64,000 bases of DNA from assembly GCA_963744575.1 (NCBI GenBank), contig CAVUUF010000003.1, positions 186,001 through 250,000 on the forward strand. The letters are read 5' to 3'. A program made the position numbers and the translations under genes. This document shows, in pieces, positions 48,273 to 55,725 of this stretch (position 1 is its first letter; the number at the start of each line of letters is the position of its first letter). This stretch comes from Palsa-504 sp963744575. Its GTDB lineage: Bacteria; Actinomycetota; Actinomycetes; Streptosporangiales; Streptosporangiaceae. The notes beneath the pieces were generated by a model. It was not told where the DNA came from. It was given only the letters and a program-made list of their open reading frames with translations, and searched no databases.

Positions 48273-49138
48273 CAGGTCTTGGCCTTGGTCCCGGTGCTGG
48301 CGCCGGGCCGCCCGCGCTCGGGCTCGGGCTCGGTGACCGAGAGCTTGCGGACGCTGCGTGACGGTAGCGGCGCCGCCAGGGCAAACCTGCCCACTATGCG
48401 GAGGCTGGAGGCATACCTGTTCCACGCTTCGGACACCTGGTCGCTCATCCGCGCCTCGAAGTCCCGTCGTATGGCGAGCCACAGCCTGTCGCTTGCGTAT
48501 ACCACTGGCTGGGTCGCGGCCACCGCGGTGACGGTCTCCAGCCCGGCGAAGAACTGGCTCGCGTCGGGGAACAGCGGGTGCCCGATCTCGTCGCGGGTGT
48601 TCTCCAGGTCACCGATGACGGCCGGGGACAGCGCGATGTGGGACGCCTCGCCGCCCGCCGTGGCGATGGCCGCCTTGGCCTTGATCGCGGCCTCGTACCA
48701 GTCGGTCCCGGTGACCTCGGCGGCGACGGCCAGGATGCCGGTCGGTGTCGGGTGCGGGCCGGTGCCGCCGATGAAGTCGCGGTCGAGCTTGGCGCTGAAC
48801 GTGTCGCGCAAAATCTGCTCGGTCTGCTCGGTGACGGGGAAGTCCGTGTCGTCGATTGACTCGCGGCTGATCAGGATCGAGCCGGCCAGCTTGGACACGG
48901 CGACTTCGTATTCGCTGGCGTCGGGTGTCAGCTGCGGGATGACGCCGAGTTCGGATACCCACTCGGGGTCGCTGGGGTCCAGCTGCGGGAACGACACCGA
49001 GGCCCGGTTCGTTGGCAGCGGGCGCAGGCTCCGGGCGAACGGGCTACCACCCACGATGGCCGACACGATGGCCACGACCTGAGCCGGGAACATGGTGGAC
49101 CAGGGCGGCTGTGTGATGCCGGGCGGTGCGGGGGGCAT
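48272..49138 (-). CDS. HK97-fold phage major capsid protein
   Basis: A 288-residue capsid protein: SPFARSLRPLPTNRASVSFP, SKLAGSILISRESIDDTDFP and TEQTEQILRDTFSAKLDRDF, then GGTGPHPTPTGILA, the P-domain segment VYASDRLWLAIRRDFEARMS and a C-terminal RIVGRFALAAPL. These are the blocks of HK97 gp5-like capsids of actinophages. There is no N-terminal scaffold domain or protease gene, as in some capsids that assemble without processing. GAAGGAG precedes the ATG at 49138. It is the only clear structural gene in the element. Confidence 0.87.
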   Translation of the reverse strand: MPPAPPGITQPPWSTMFPAQVVAIVSAIVGGSPFARSLRPLPTNRASVSFPQLDPSDPEWVSELGVIPQLTPDASEYEVAVSKLAGSILISRESIDDTDFPVTEQTEQILRDTFSAKLDRDFIGGTGPHPTPTGILAVAAEVTGTDWYEAAIKAKAAIATAGGEASHIALSPAVIGDLENTRDEIGHPLFPDASQFFAGLETVTAVAATQPVVYASDRLWLAIRRDFEARMSDQVSEAWNRYASSLRIVGRFALAAPLPSRSVRKLSVTEPEPERGRPGASTGTKAKT

Positions 49139-49260
49139 GGTGTCTCCTTCGGGCAGGCGGGCGCTGAGGCGCCTCATCGGCGCGGGCCTGCCGGGCGGCC
49201 GGGCCAGCCAGCGGGCTGGACGTGATCGGCTGCCACCGTGACGCGGCCATCACGGTCATG

Positions 49261-49788
49261 CTAGCCCCGGCGCACTGCCCCCCAGTAGATCCCGGCCGGG
49301 GCGGCGCCGAACCACAGCGGCCAGGTGGTGCTGATCTGCCCTTCGGCGTCGATGTCGGTCCACTCCATGCGGATGGCGCAGCGCCGCCCGGACCACGGGT
49401 CGGTGCTGTAGGTGGCGGCGATGTGGAGGCGGCGCTGCGCCGCGGTGCAGCGAGCCCACCAGGCCCACACGGCGGGCGGGTCGGTGTCGGCGGCTCGGGC
49501 CGTCCGGCACTCGCCGCAGGGCGCGGGGACGTCCGGCCGCTGGCACCACGGGCAGCAGTGGCCGGGCTCGGGTATTTCGTCCCACCAGTCCGGCAGGATC
49601 AGCGGCCCGGCCCAGCCCTGGCCGTCGCCGCGCTTGATGCCGTGCTCGGCCAGCGCGTCGGTGAGCGGCCGGGCCTTCTGCTCAGCCATCCACTGTTCGA
49701 GCCCGTCCAGCTCGGCGGCGCGGCGGGCCTCGAAGTCCTCCTCGGGGCTGTCATCGGGCCAGCGGCGCGGCAGGTCGTCGGCGGTCAT
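49261..49788 (-). CDS. Element protein with putative zinc-binding cysteines
   Basis: A 175-residue protein, not assigned to a family. An acidic helical N-terminus (EEDFEARRAAELDGLEQWMA) is followed by LPDWWDEIPEPGHCCPWCQR and CGECRTARAAD, a likely Cys4 zinc site, then a Trp-rich C-terminus (VWAWWARCTAAQRRLH, STTWPLWFGAAPAGIYWG). The ATG at 49788 overlaps the stop of the 79-residue gene (ATGA). It stands between replication and capsid genes. Confidence 0.65.
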   Translation of the reverse strand: MTADDLPRRWPDDSPEEDFEARRAAELDGLEQWMAEQKARPLTDALAEHGIKRGDGQGWAGPLILPDWWDEIPEPGHCCPWCQRPDVPAPCGECRTARAADTDPPAVWAWWARCTAAQRRLHIAATYSTDPWSGRRCAIRMEWTDIDAEGQISTTWPLWFGAAPAGIYWGAVRRG

Positions 49789-50024
49789 CGCGGGTCCTGC
49801 GGCAGCAGCTTGATCACGATGTCGCCGTCTGCGTCGGGGAACACCAGCCCCATCTCGGCGGTCAGCGTCGCCTCCAGCATGAGCGCCCGCGCCCTGGTAT
49901 CCAGCGCCCAGTCGAGGATGCGCCTCAGCTCGTCGGCGGTAGCCTGCCCGCCGTTAACGTCGATTGCCTTGGTGATGATCACCGTGGCCTCGTCGCCGCT
50001 CAGCAGTTCGGGGGGATTCACCAT
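49785..50024 (-). CDS. Small element protein of 79 residues
   Basis: From ATG 50024 with a perfect AGGAGGT 5 nt upstream, the best ribosome-binding site of the element. The product MVNPPELLSGDEATVIITKA, then IDVNGGQATADELRRILDWA and LDTRARALMLEATLTAEMGL, looks like a small globular alpha/beta protein. No family recognised. It follows the 9-bp repeat array and is coupled to the next gene by ATGA. Confidence 0.7.
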   Translation of the reverse strand: MVNPPELLSGDEATVIITKAIDVNGGQATADELRRILDWALDTRARALMLEATLTAEMGLVFPDADGDIVIKLLPQDPR

Positions 50025-50042
50025 GATTACCTCCTGAGGTCT

Positions 50043-50167
50043 GTGACCTGCGAAGGATGCCAACCGTGCCAACTGTGTGTGTAGAGAGGGGTTTGGCATC
50101 CTTGGCATGGTTGCCAACCGTGCCATTCTTGGCATCCTTGGCATCCTTGGCAGCCTTCGCAGGTCAC
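50043..50167. repeat. Iteron-like 9-bp array bounded by 21-bp inverted repeats
   Basis: Seven contiguous 9-mers start at 50093, 50102, 50111, 50120, 50129, 50138 and 50147. Three read TTGGCATCC exactly and the others are close variants or the inverted form. Two more inverted units are at 50055-50072 (GGATGCCAA, CCGTGCCAA). The whole is bounded by inverted repeats 50043-50063 and 50147-50167 (20 of 21 bp match; core GTGACCTGCGAAGG). It fills the gap between the primase/helicase gene and the 79-residue gene. Form and position suggest a replication origin or replication-control site. Confidence 0.7.
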
Positions 50168-51996
50168 GGGGTTGTGCCCTTGCCTTCCGGGTCGTTGAGG
50201 TCACCTTCATGCTCGGGAAGCGATATCCACCAGTCCGGGCCGTGCTTCTTGGCCGGGATGCGCAGCCGGGAGCGCGCCCGGTCCAGCGTGCGCTTGCTGA
50301 TGCCGTGGCCTTCGTGTGCCTCTTCCTCGACCTCCTTGCTGCGGCGCGGGCCGCTGCTGAGCGCCTTCGTGAGGTAGTCCCCGGCGCGGGCTTTCTCGTC
50401 CCGCTCGCCGTCCTGCTGGGCGTTCAGGATGTCCTGCACGGTGCGGTCGGCCGGGCCGTCGAGCACGAACCGGCCGACCTTGGCGTCGCCGCTGGCGGTG
50501 GGCACGACCGCCTCGATGATCCGGTAGGCCAGCGACGGCAGGCCGCTGAAGCCGAGGTTGTTCTTGGTCTGGGTGATGACGTGGGTGCCGTCATCATCGA
50601 CGGCGAACGCGAACACGAACCGGGCCACGTCCTTGAACGCGCCGGACGCGGTGATCAGCGACGAGGCGTCGGTGCCCCTCTGCTTGCTGAAATGGGCGAT
50701 GCCCGCGATCACGGCGCCGGTCCGCTCGGCCGCGCCGGACAGCGGCTCCAGGGCCTGCCGGACCTGCCGGTTGACGTGCGTGTCGAGGGTGTCGCTGATC
50801 GCTGACAGCAGCGGGTCGAGCACCACCAGCGCGACGTTCCGCTCGGTGATCGCCTCAGCGAGCAGCACGTTATCGGCGGGCAGGTTGAGGGTGACCGTCT
50901 CGTCTTCCTCGGTGCGCACTTCGGCCCGGTACACCAGGTCCAGGTCGGCCCCGGCCGCGATCAGCCGGGGCACGATGGTGAACTTCCACGAGTCCTCGAC
51001 GGCGATGTAGATCACCGCGCGGGCGGCGCCGGAGAACGCGCCGGGCAGCTCGCCCCTGGTGATCTTGGCTGACTGCCACGCCAGGCAGCAGCTTTTGCCG
51101 GTGCCTTCCCGGCCCGCGAACAGCCCGAGCGACCCGGCCGGGATGCGACCGTAGCCGTCGTCTTCCCACGCCCAAGTGACGGGCTCAGGCGGGATGCGGG
51201 ACGCGGGAGTGAGCACGAGCCTGCGCGTGCCCGCTTCGCCCGCCGATGCGCCTGGCGGCTGCCTGGCGGGGCGGAACTGGTCAAGCCCGAACCCGGTGGC
51301 CAGGTGATCGGCGGCGTCCTTGCCCACGGCGGCCTCCACCACTTCGACCTCGGCCACGACCTCGCGCAGCGACGCGGCGACCTGCCAGGCGTGCGCGCGG
51401 CCGGGCTCGTCCCGGTCAGCTATCACGATCACCTTCCCGGCGCCGCCGAAGTACCGGGCGTACTCGTCCCGCCACTTGCCCGCGCCCATCGGGTTGCACG
51501 TCGCCGTCGCCCCGGCCGCCTCCAGCGCGTGCACGTCCTTCTCGCCTTCGGCCACGTAGATGGCCTGGCCCGACCGGGCGGCGCCGAGCAGCTGCGGCAG
51601 CCGGTAGGGGACGCGGCGCACGCCGCGGAGGTTCCACACCTTGCCGCCACCGGTCAGGTGGTACTGGCGGAACCGCTTGCCAGCGCGGCGCTCCACGAAG
51701 AACAGCGGCGCGCCGGCCTCGTCGGTGTAGGCGTAGACGGCGATCACCACGTCGTCGCGGCCGGTGCCGCGGGGTTCGTCGAACAGGTCGGCCGCGGACA
51801 GGCCGAGCGCTTCGAGTACCTCATCGGTGACACAGCCCGCGTGGCAGTTGACCAGCGCGCCGTCGCGGCCCTGCCCGATCGACAGGCTCGCCTGCCTGTC
51901 CTCGTGGGCCGGGCACTGCGCGCTGGTGCCGCGCACCTGGCTGCCGTGATCCTCAAGGGCCTGCCGCAGCCGGGCCAGCCCGTCACCCCGGCTCAT
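50164..51996 (-). CDS. Primase/helicase: zinc-finger, Toprim and RepA-like AAA ATPase
   Basis: A 610-residue replication protein. The N-terminus has AQCPAHEDRQASLSI and LVNCHAGC, a CHC2-like zinc-binding region. Toprim follows at about 150-215 (AIYVAEGEKDVHALEAAGAT, then VIVIADRDEPGR). Next comes a RecA-like RepA/AAA_25 ATPase with Walker A LFAGREGTGKSCC and Walker B NVALVVLDPLLSA, and a C-terminal winged-helix-like tail. It would prime and unwind DNA for element replication. Its ATG overlaps the previous stop (ATGA). Its own stop lies inside the right inverted repeat of the iteron-like array. Confidence 0.85.
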   Translation of the reverse strand: MSRGDGLARLRQALEDHGSQVRGTSAQCPAHEDRQASLSIGQGRDGALVNCHAGCVTDEVLEALGLSAADLFDEPRGTGRDDVVIAVYAYTDEAGAPLFFVERRAGKRFRQYHLTGGGKVWNLRGVRRVPYRLPQLLGAARSGQAIYVAEGEKDVHALEAAGATATCNPMGAGKWRDEYARYFGGAGKVIVIADRDEPGRAHAWQVAASLREVVAEVEVVEAAVGKDAADHLATGFGLDQFRPARQPPGASAGEAGTRRLVLTPASRIPPEPVTWAWEDDGYGRIPAGSLGLFAGREGTGKSCCLAWQSAKITRGELPGAFSGAARAVIYIAVEDSWKFTIVPRLIAAGADLDLVYRAEVRTEEDETVTLNLPADNVLLAEAITERNVALVVLDPLLSAISDTLDTHVNRQVRQALEPLSGAAERTGAVIAGIAHFSKQRGTDASSLITASGAFKDVARFVFAFAVDDDGTHVITQTKNNLGFSGLPSLAYRIIEAVVPTASGDAKVGRFVLDGPADRTVQDILNAQQDGERDEKARAGDYLTKALSSGPRRSKEVEEEAHEGHGISKRTLDRARSRLRIPAKKHGPDWWISLPEHEGDLNDPEGKGTTP

Positions 51997-52502
51997 CGCG
52001 CAGCCCCGGATTCCGGCGTTCCGGCGTCAACCTTTGGTTGGCGGGGAAACCGCTTCCAGACGGCCTGGCGGCTGATGCCCAGCGCATGCCCTATCTCGGC
52101 GTCTGAGTAGCCACGGGCGCGGCAGCCGTCCACCGCCATAGCCAGCGCGCCGCGGGCATGCTCCACCGCGCCCGCAAGCCATTTCAGGGCCTCCACGTCG
52201 GCCGAGGCGCGGACGCCCATCGTGCGGATCAGCCGCATGACGCCGGCCGCGTAGCTGTCGTCCTCGACGACCCGCTCGGCCCGCTGGCCGCGGACCCTGC
52301 ACAGGTCTGTGCAGAACCGGCGCCGCCCCGCGGGCAGCTCCCGGCCGCAGCCCGGCGCCTCGCACGTCCGCCCGCTGCCGGTTACGATTGGCGTGACTTC
52401 GGCGCCTTGAGTGGGTGGCGGGTCGGCATGGTGGTGGCGGTCAGGCTCGGCGGCCTGGCCGCCGTCGCGTTCCCGGCCCGGTGGCCGGTCAGCCCGCGCC
52501 AC
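51993..52502 (-). CDS. Element regulator with zinc-ribbon and C-terminal HTH
   Basis: About 169 residues from GTG 52502, which overlaps the preceding gene by 14 nt. A flexible Arg/His-rich start is followed by CEAPGCGRELPAGRRRFCTD with a Cys4 motif, a helical region (DVEALKWLAGAVEHARGALA), and the HTH YSDAEIGHALGISRQAVWKR near the C-terminus. Likely DNA-binding control of replication or excision. The start is uncertain: no ATG exists in the first half, and translation may depend on coupling. Confidence 0.65.
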   Translation of the reverse strand: MARADRPPGRERDGGQAAEPDRHHHADPPPTQGAEVTPIVTGSGRTCEAPGCGRELPAGRRRFCTDLCRVRGQRAERVVEDDSYAAGVMRLIRTMGVRASADVEALKWLAGAVEHARGALAMAVDGCRARGYSDAEIGHALGISRQAVWKRFPRQPKVDAGTPESGAAR

Positions 52503-52680
52503 GACGGCCCCGCCCTGGATGAAGCAGCAGCGCGAGCTTGTCCCGCTGCCAGTCGGCCAGGGGGAACCACCGGTCGACCGTCTCGCGTATCCGCTGCCGG
52601 TCGGCGTCGGCGTGGTCATCCGGCGGGCCGCCTTCCGGGGCGCCGGGCTGCTCGCGCGGGACGTGGCGGGCCGCGGTCAC
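52489..52680 (-). CDS. Small element protein (63 residues)
   Basis: Begins at GTG 52680, overlapping the stop of the gene before it by GTGA. A charged start (TAARHVPREQPGAPEGGPPD) leads to RIRETVDRWFPLADWQRDKL and ALLLHPGRGRRG, an amphipathic helix pair of a kind common in actinobacterial integrated elements. Function unknown. Confidence 0.6.
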   Translation of the reverse strand: MTAARHVPREQPGAPEGGPPDDHADADRQRIRETVDRWFPLADWQRDKLALLLHPGRGRRGAG

Positions 52681-52895
52681 CGGGCACCCGCCCCGGCCGC
52701 GGCGGGCTGCGCGCTGAGGAACGGCATCAGCAGCACGGCGATGCGCCGCTTCTGCTCATCGGTCAGCTCCGCGCGCTCCAGCTGGCCGATGTAGGTGTCG
52801 GGCGAGTTGCGGACCCTGGCGGCCCGGCTGGCACGCTCACGCGCCACCGCGGGGTCGATGCGGTAGGGCCGCTTGGCCGCGGCGGGACCAGGCAT
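52677..52895 (-). CDS. Small element protein (72 residues), first gene of the replication/capsid operon
   Basis: From ATG 52895: KRPYRIDPAVARERASRAAR, then VRNSPDTYIGQLERAELTDE and QKRRIAVLLMPFLSAQ. It is helical and basic at the N-terminus; the C-terminal EQKRRIAVLL pattern resembles that of the next gene product. Possibly a repressor- or excisionase-like protein from its place behind the integrase, but no HTH is certain. Confidence 0.6.
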   Translation of the reverse strand: MPGPAAAKRPYRIDPAVARERASRAARVRNSPDTYIGQLERAELTDEQKRRIAVLLMPFLSAQPAAAGAGAR

Positions 52896-53153
52896 GACTG
52901 AGGGCTCCCTCGATCGGAGCCCCCGAGTACCCGCGCCATCTGGCGGAGGCCAGTCATCGCCGCCCTAGGGGACTGCACGCGGCCGAGGCGGCGGCTTCCG
53001 GCCGGTTCCCTGGTGGTTCGCCACGCGGATTCGGGTTACTGCGCCGCGCGGCCTCCCGTGGCCATGAACCGCGCACAGCGCTAGCTTAGAGCGCTAAATT
53101 AGCACCCGCAACCGATACTCCGGGGTTATTGCCACGGTATTAGCACAGGGGTA
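52896..53153. promoter_or_regulatory. Control region of the element
   Basis: About 260 bp, A/T-rich for this genome at 53080-53153. It holds AGCGCT twice as inverted palindromic hexamers with a 7-nt spacer (53077-53082 and 53090-53095), TTAGCAC at 53099 and 53140, and GGTATTAGC at 53136 and 53150. The main minus-strand operon must start here. The repeats are candidate sites for a repressor or recombination directionality factor. Confidence 0.5.
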
Positions 53154-54629
53154 TTAGCCTGGCTGCTGGCCAGGCAGGCCCGGCATCTCCACCTTGGCCG
53201 CCAGGTCGTAGGAGCGGGCGCCGCGCCCGGCCGGGTGCAGGATGACCTCGGTCAGCGCGCGGATGACTTCGCGCTTGCGGCTCAGGTCCAGGCCGTCCCA
53301 CACGTCGCGGGCGGTCTGCCCGCGGGCGAACGGGGCTAGGGCGCCCTTCCCGGCCGTGGTGGCCAGCTCGGCGGCGATTTCGGCCAGCCGGGCGTTGCCC
53401 CGCTCGGACGCGGCGATCATCTGCGACCGAGATACCAGGCCGACCGCCCGGTCGGCGGCCAGCTCATCGAGGTTGGCGCGGATCGCGGCGGCCTCGGCGC
53501 GCAGCCCTGCGGTGTCCACGTGCGGCGGCGGGCTGATCAGGTCTGCCAGGTCCGGGCGGGCCAGCGCCTCCAGCACGTGCTTTTCCACCCACTGGTCTAC
53601 CTCGGGGGCGCGGACGGCGACGTGCGGGCCGGGCCGTCCGCCGCGGGTCTGGTACTGGCAGTTGTACACCTTGTCGCGGCGGTGGTTCATCGACCCGTTG
53701 ACCACGTTCCCGCACGCGCAGGTGGCCAGCCCGCCGAGCAGCGACCGGACGCCGCGCGGCGGCTTGCGGCCGGGGTCGGCCAGCAGCGCGGCGACCGCCC
53801 GCCACTGCTCCTCGGCCAGGATGGCGTCCTGCTCGCCGGCCACGCCGTCGAGGATCTCGCCGCGGTAGACGGCCAGCCCGGCCAGCCGCGGGTTCCGCAG
53901 GATCGTGGTGATCGACTGCCGGGTGAATGGGCGGCCGGTCTGCGCCGTGGTCAGGCCGCGGCGCCGCCACTCGCGCACGACGCTCATCACCGACCCGCCG
54001 GCCAGCAGCGTGTCGGCTGCCCAGCGGATCGCGGCGGCCTCGGCGGGCTCCTCGGTGATGTGGTCAGCCTGGTACCCGAACGGGCGCTGGCTGGAGCGCA
54101 GCCGCTTGCCGGAACGGACGGCCATGTAGTTGGCCAGCTGCTTGCGTTCGGCGCTGATCTCGGTCTCCATCGTGTCAACCTCCCCGAGGATGCCAGCCTG
54201 CCCGCGTCCCTGCGCGGTGGTCAGGTCGAACGAGACGCCCTTGGCCGCGGCGACCGATACGCGCGCCTTGCGGAGCAGCTCGATGCCCTCGGCGCGCTCG
54301 CGGCGGTTGCGCCACAGCCGGGAGGTCTGGAATACGACGATCACGTCGAACTCGCCGCGCGCGGCGGCGGCCATCATCCGCCAGTAGTCGGCGCTGTCGT
54401 CCTTGCCGTTGCTGGCCTTCACGTCGTTGTCGCTGTAGCGGTGGCAGTCGGCAACCTGCCAGCCTTTCGCGGCGGCGTGCTCGTCGGTGATGGTGCCCTG
54501 GTTCAGCACGCCGTGCGCGTCGAGGATCGTGGAGCCGTCCTCTGCGGCCTTGCGCTCGGCCAGGCTGATGCGGGCGTAGGTGGCGGCGCGGATGGTGTCC
54601 GCGCTGGTCAGTGTGCGTGTGGCATTCAT
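53154..54629 (-). CDS. Large serine integrase (site-specific recombinase)
   Basis: A 491-residue serine recombinase. RAATYARISLAER holds the catalytic Ser (residue 22); FDVIVVFQTSRLWRNRRERA is the second active-site block of the resolvase domain. The recombinase domain follows (RPFGYQADHITEEPAEAAAI, GLTTAQTGRPFTRQSITTIL), then a zinc ribbon with CACGNVVNGSMN and YNCQ, and a helical C-terminal region. It catalyses insertion into the DUF222/HNH gene. The ATG at 54629 is 30 nt from the attachment junction, the usual place for integrase beside attP. Confidence 0.93.
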   Translation of the reverse strand: MNATRTLTSADTIRAATYARISLAERKAAEDGSTILDAHGVLNQGTITDEHAAAKGWQVADCHRYSDNDVKASNGKDDSADYWRMMAAAARGEFDVIVVFQTSRLWRNRRERAEGIELLRKARVSVAAAKGVSFDLTTAQGRGQAGILGEVDTMETEISAERKQLANYMAVRSGKRLRSSQRPFGYQADHITEEPAEAAAIRWAADTLLAGGSVMSVVREWRRRGLTTAQTGRPFTRQSITTILRNPRLAGLAVYRGEILDGVAGEQDAILAEEQWRAVAALLADPGRKPPRGVRSLLGGLATCACGNVVNGSMNHRRDKVYNCQYQTRGGRPGPHVAVRAPEVDQWVEKHVLEALARPDLADLISPPPHVDTAGLRAEAAAIRANLDELAADRAVGLVSRSQMIAASERGNARLAEIAAELATTAGKGALAPFARGQTARDVWDGLDLSRKREVIRALTEVILHPAGRGARSYDLAAKVEMPGLPGQQPG

Positions 54630-54640
54630 GCCTCAAGTGT

Positions 54641-54664
54641 ACCAATAAGGCAACAAGCCGAAGT
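54641..54664. other. Right attachment junction
   Basis: Element DNA ends ACCAATAAGGCAACAAGCC and passes into AAGTGCCGCCAC of the host gene. CCGAAGT here and CCAAAGT at the left junction share the core CCnAAGT. TAAGGCAAC mirrors GTTGCCATA of the left end. Rejoining at this core leaves the host frame one base short, so either one base was lost later or the crossover lies elsewhere. Confidence 0.6.
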
Positions 54665-54792
54665 GCCGCCACGACCACCGGCTCAAGCAGCACCCCAGGT
54701 GGCACGTCGACCAGCTCCCCGACGCCACCTTCGTATGGACCACCCCATCCGGACGCCAGTACACCACCGAACCCACCCGGTACCCGGTCTAG
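54661..54792 (+). pseudogene. 3' end of the split DUF222/HNH nuclease gene
   Basis: 43 codons and a stop, with no start codon. They read KCRHDHRLKQHPRWHVDQLP, DATFVWTTPSGRQYTTEPTR and YPV. This is the exact C-terminal pattern of DUF222/HNH proteins (last His of the HNH motif, then WTTPSGR). The 5' part ends at 46096 with SCLCNGA. Precise removal of about 8.56 kb would bring the two together. Confidence 0.85.
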
Positions 54793-54894
54793 CGGCCGCG
54801 GGGATGGTCAAGGGAGGGTAACGGCGTTACGCTTCCCAGCATCACGCTGATGGGGAGGCGTCGTGATGACAGGGCCTTTGCGCCAGGTGCCGCC

Positions 54895-55689
54895 GTGAAT
54901 GACTATCCAGCCGCGATCGTCCCGGTGAACCACGTCGAGCCGGTACCGCGCCGCGTCCGCGCCTACCTCGGCGGCGAGAAGGTGCTCGACACGACCCGGG
55001 CCCGGTATGTCTGGGAGTGGCCGCATTACCCGCAGTACTACATCCCGCTGGCCGACGTCCGCCGCGACCTGCTCGAGGCCGAGGGGCACACCCAGCGCAC
55101 CGGCCGGGGGCTCGCCGAGCTGCACGGGCTGCGGGTTCCGGGGTCCGGCGGGGTGCACCGGCCGCGAGCCGCCCGGCTGATCACCGAAGCCGCGGTGGAC
55201 GGGCTCGACGGCACGGTCCGCTTCGACTGGGCCGCGCTCGACGCCTGGTTCGAGGAGGACGAGCAGGTGTTCGTGCACCCGCGCAGCCCGTACGTCCGGG
55301 TCGACGCGCTGCGTTCGAACCGCGCGGTGCGCGTCGAGCTCGACGGGGTGGTGCTGGCCGACTCCCGGTCCCCGGTGATGGTGTTCGAGACCGCCCTGCC
55401 GACCCGGTACTACGTCAGCCGGACCGATGTCCGCTTCGAGCACCTGGTCCCGAGCGCCACCGTGACCGCCTGCCCGTACAAGGGGACGACCAGCGGCTAC
55501 TGGTCGGTCCGGGCCGGCGGTGCCGTGCACAGCGACCTGGCCTGGTCATATGACTTTCCCACCCGCCAGCTGCTGCCCATCGCCGGCCTGATCGCCTTCT
55601 ACAACGAGCAGGTCGACACCTTCCTCGACGGCGAGCTGGCCGGACGTCCGCGGACCCATTTCTTCCGAACGGACCAGGGCACCAGCTGA
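54895..55689 (+). CDS. DUF427 protein, two-domain form
   Basis: A 264-residue protein with two DUF427 repeats: the first around VRAYLGGEKVLDTTRARYVW and HYPQYYIPLADVRRDLL, the second around VRVELDGVVLADSRSPVMVF, LPTRYYVSRTDVRFEHL, and CPYKGTTSGYWSVRAGG. DUF427 is a small beta fold of unknown role, common in actinobacteria and fungi. The GTG at 54895 is preferred; an ATG at 54850 has no ribosome-binding site. GTAACGGCGTTAC, a near palindrome at about 54816-54830, stands in its promoter region. Confidence 0.87.
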   Translation: MNDYPAAIVPVNHVEPVPRRVRAYLGGEKVLDTTRARYVWEWPHYPQYYIPLADVRRDLLEAEGHTQRTGRGLAELHGLRVPGSGGVHRPRAARLITEAAVDGLDGTVRFDWAALDAWFEEDEQVFVHPRSPYVRVDALRSNRAVRVELDGVVLADSRSPVMVFETALPTRYYVSRTDVRFEHLVPSATVTACPYKGTTSGYWSVRAGGAVHSDLAWSYDFPTRQLLPIAGLIAFYNEQVDTFLDGELAGRPRTHFFRTDQGTS

Positions 55690-55725
55690 GCTTCCGCTGC
55701 CCGCGGCGGCGGCCAGGACGCCTGG

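Larger units (their letters stand above)
46098..54661 (-). mobile_element. phiRv1-like integrative element (phage satellite) of about 8.56 kb
   Basis: It is bounded by the two halves of one DUF222/HNH gene. Almost all genes run on the minus strand from the integrase end: serine integrase, three small genes, primase/helicase, two small genes, HK97-type capsid protein, two Pro-rich small genes, HNH nuclease, zinc-finger protein and HTH protein, with one small plus-strand gene at the far end. Gene content and size resemble phiRv1 and phiRv2 of Mycobacterium tuberculosis. No portal, large terminase, protease or tail gene was found. Integration within a 13E12-type gene is also the habit of phiRv1. 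Confidence 0.85.

Noticed and set aside
50043..50167. 9-bp repeat array considered as a CRISPR
   Set aside because: Units are 9 bp and contiguous with no spacers; no cas genes nearby.
46098..54661. Element considered as an integrative conjugative element
   Set aside because: No FtsK/TraB-like translocase, relaxase or type IV secretion gene; the capsid and HNH genes point to a phage satellite.
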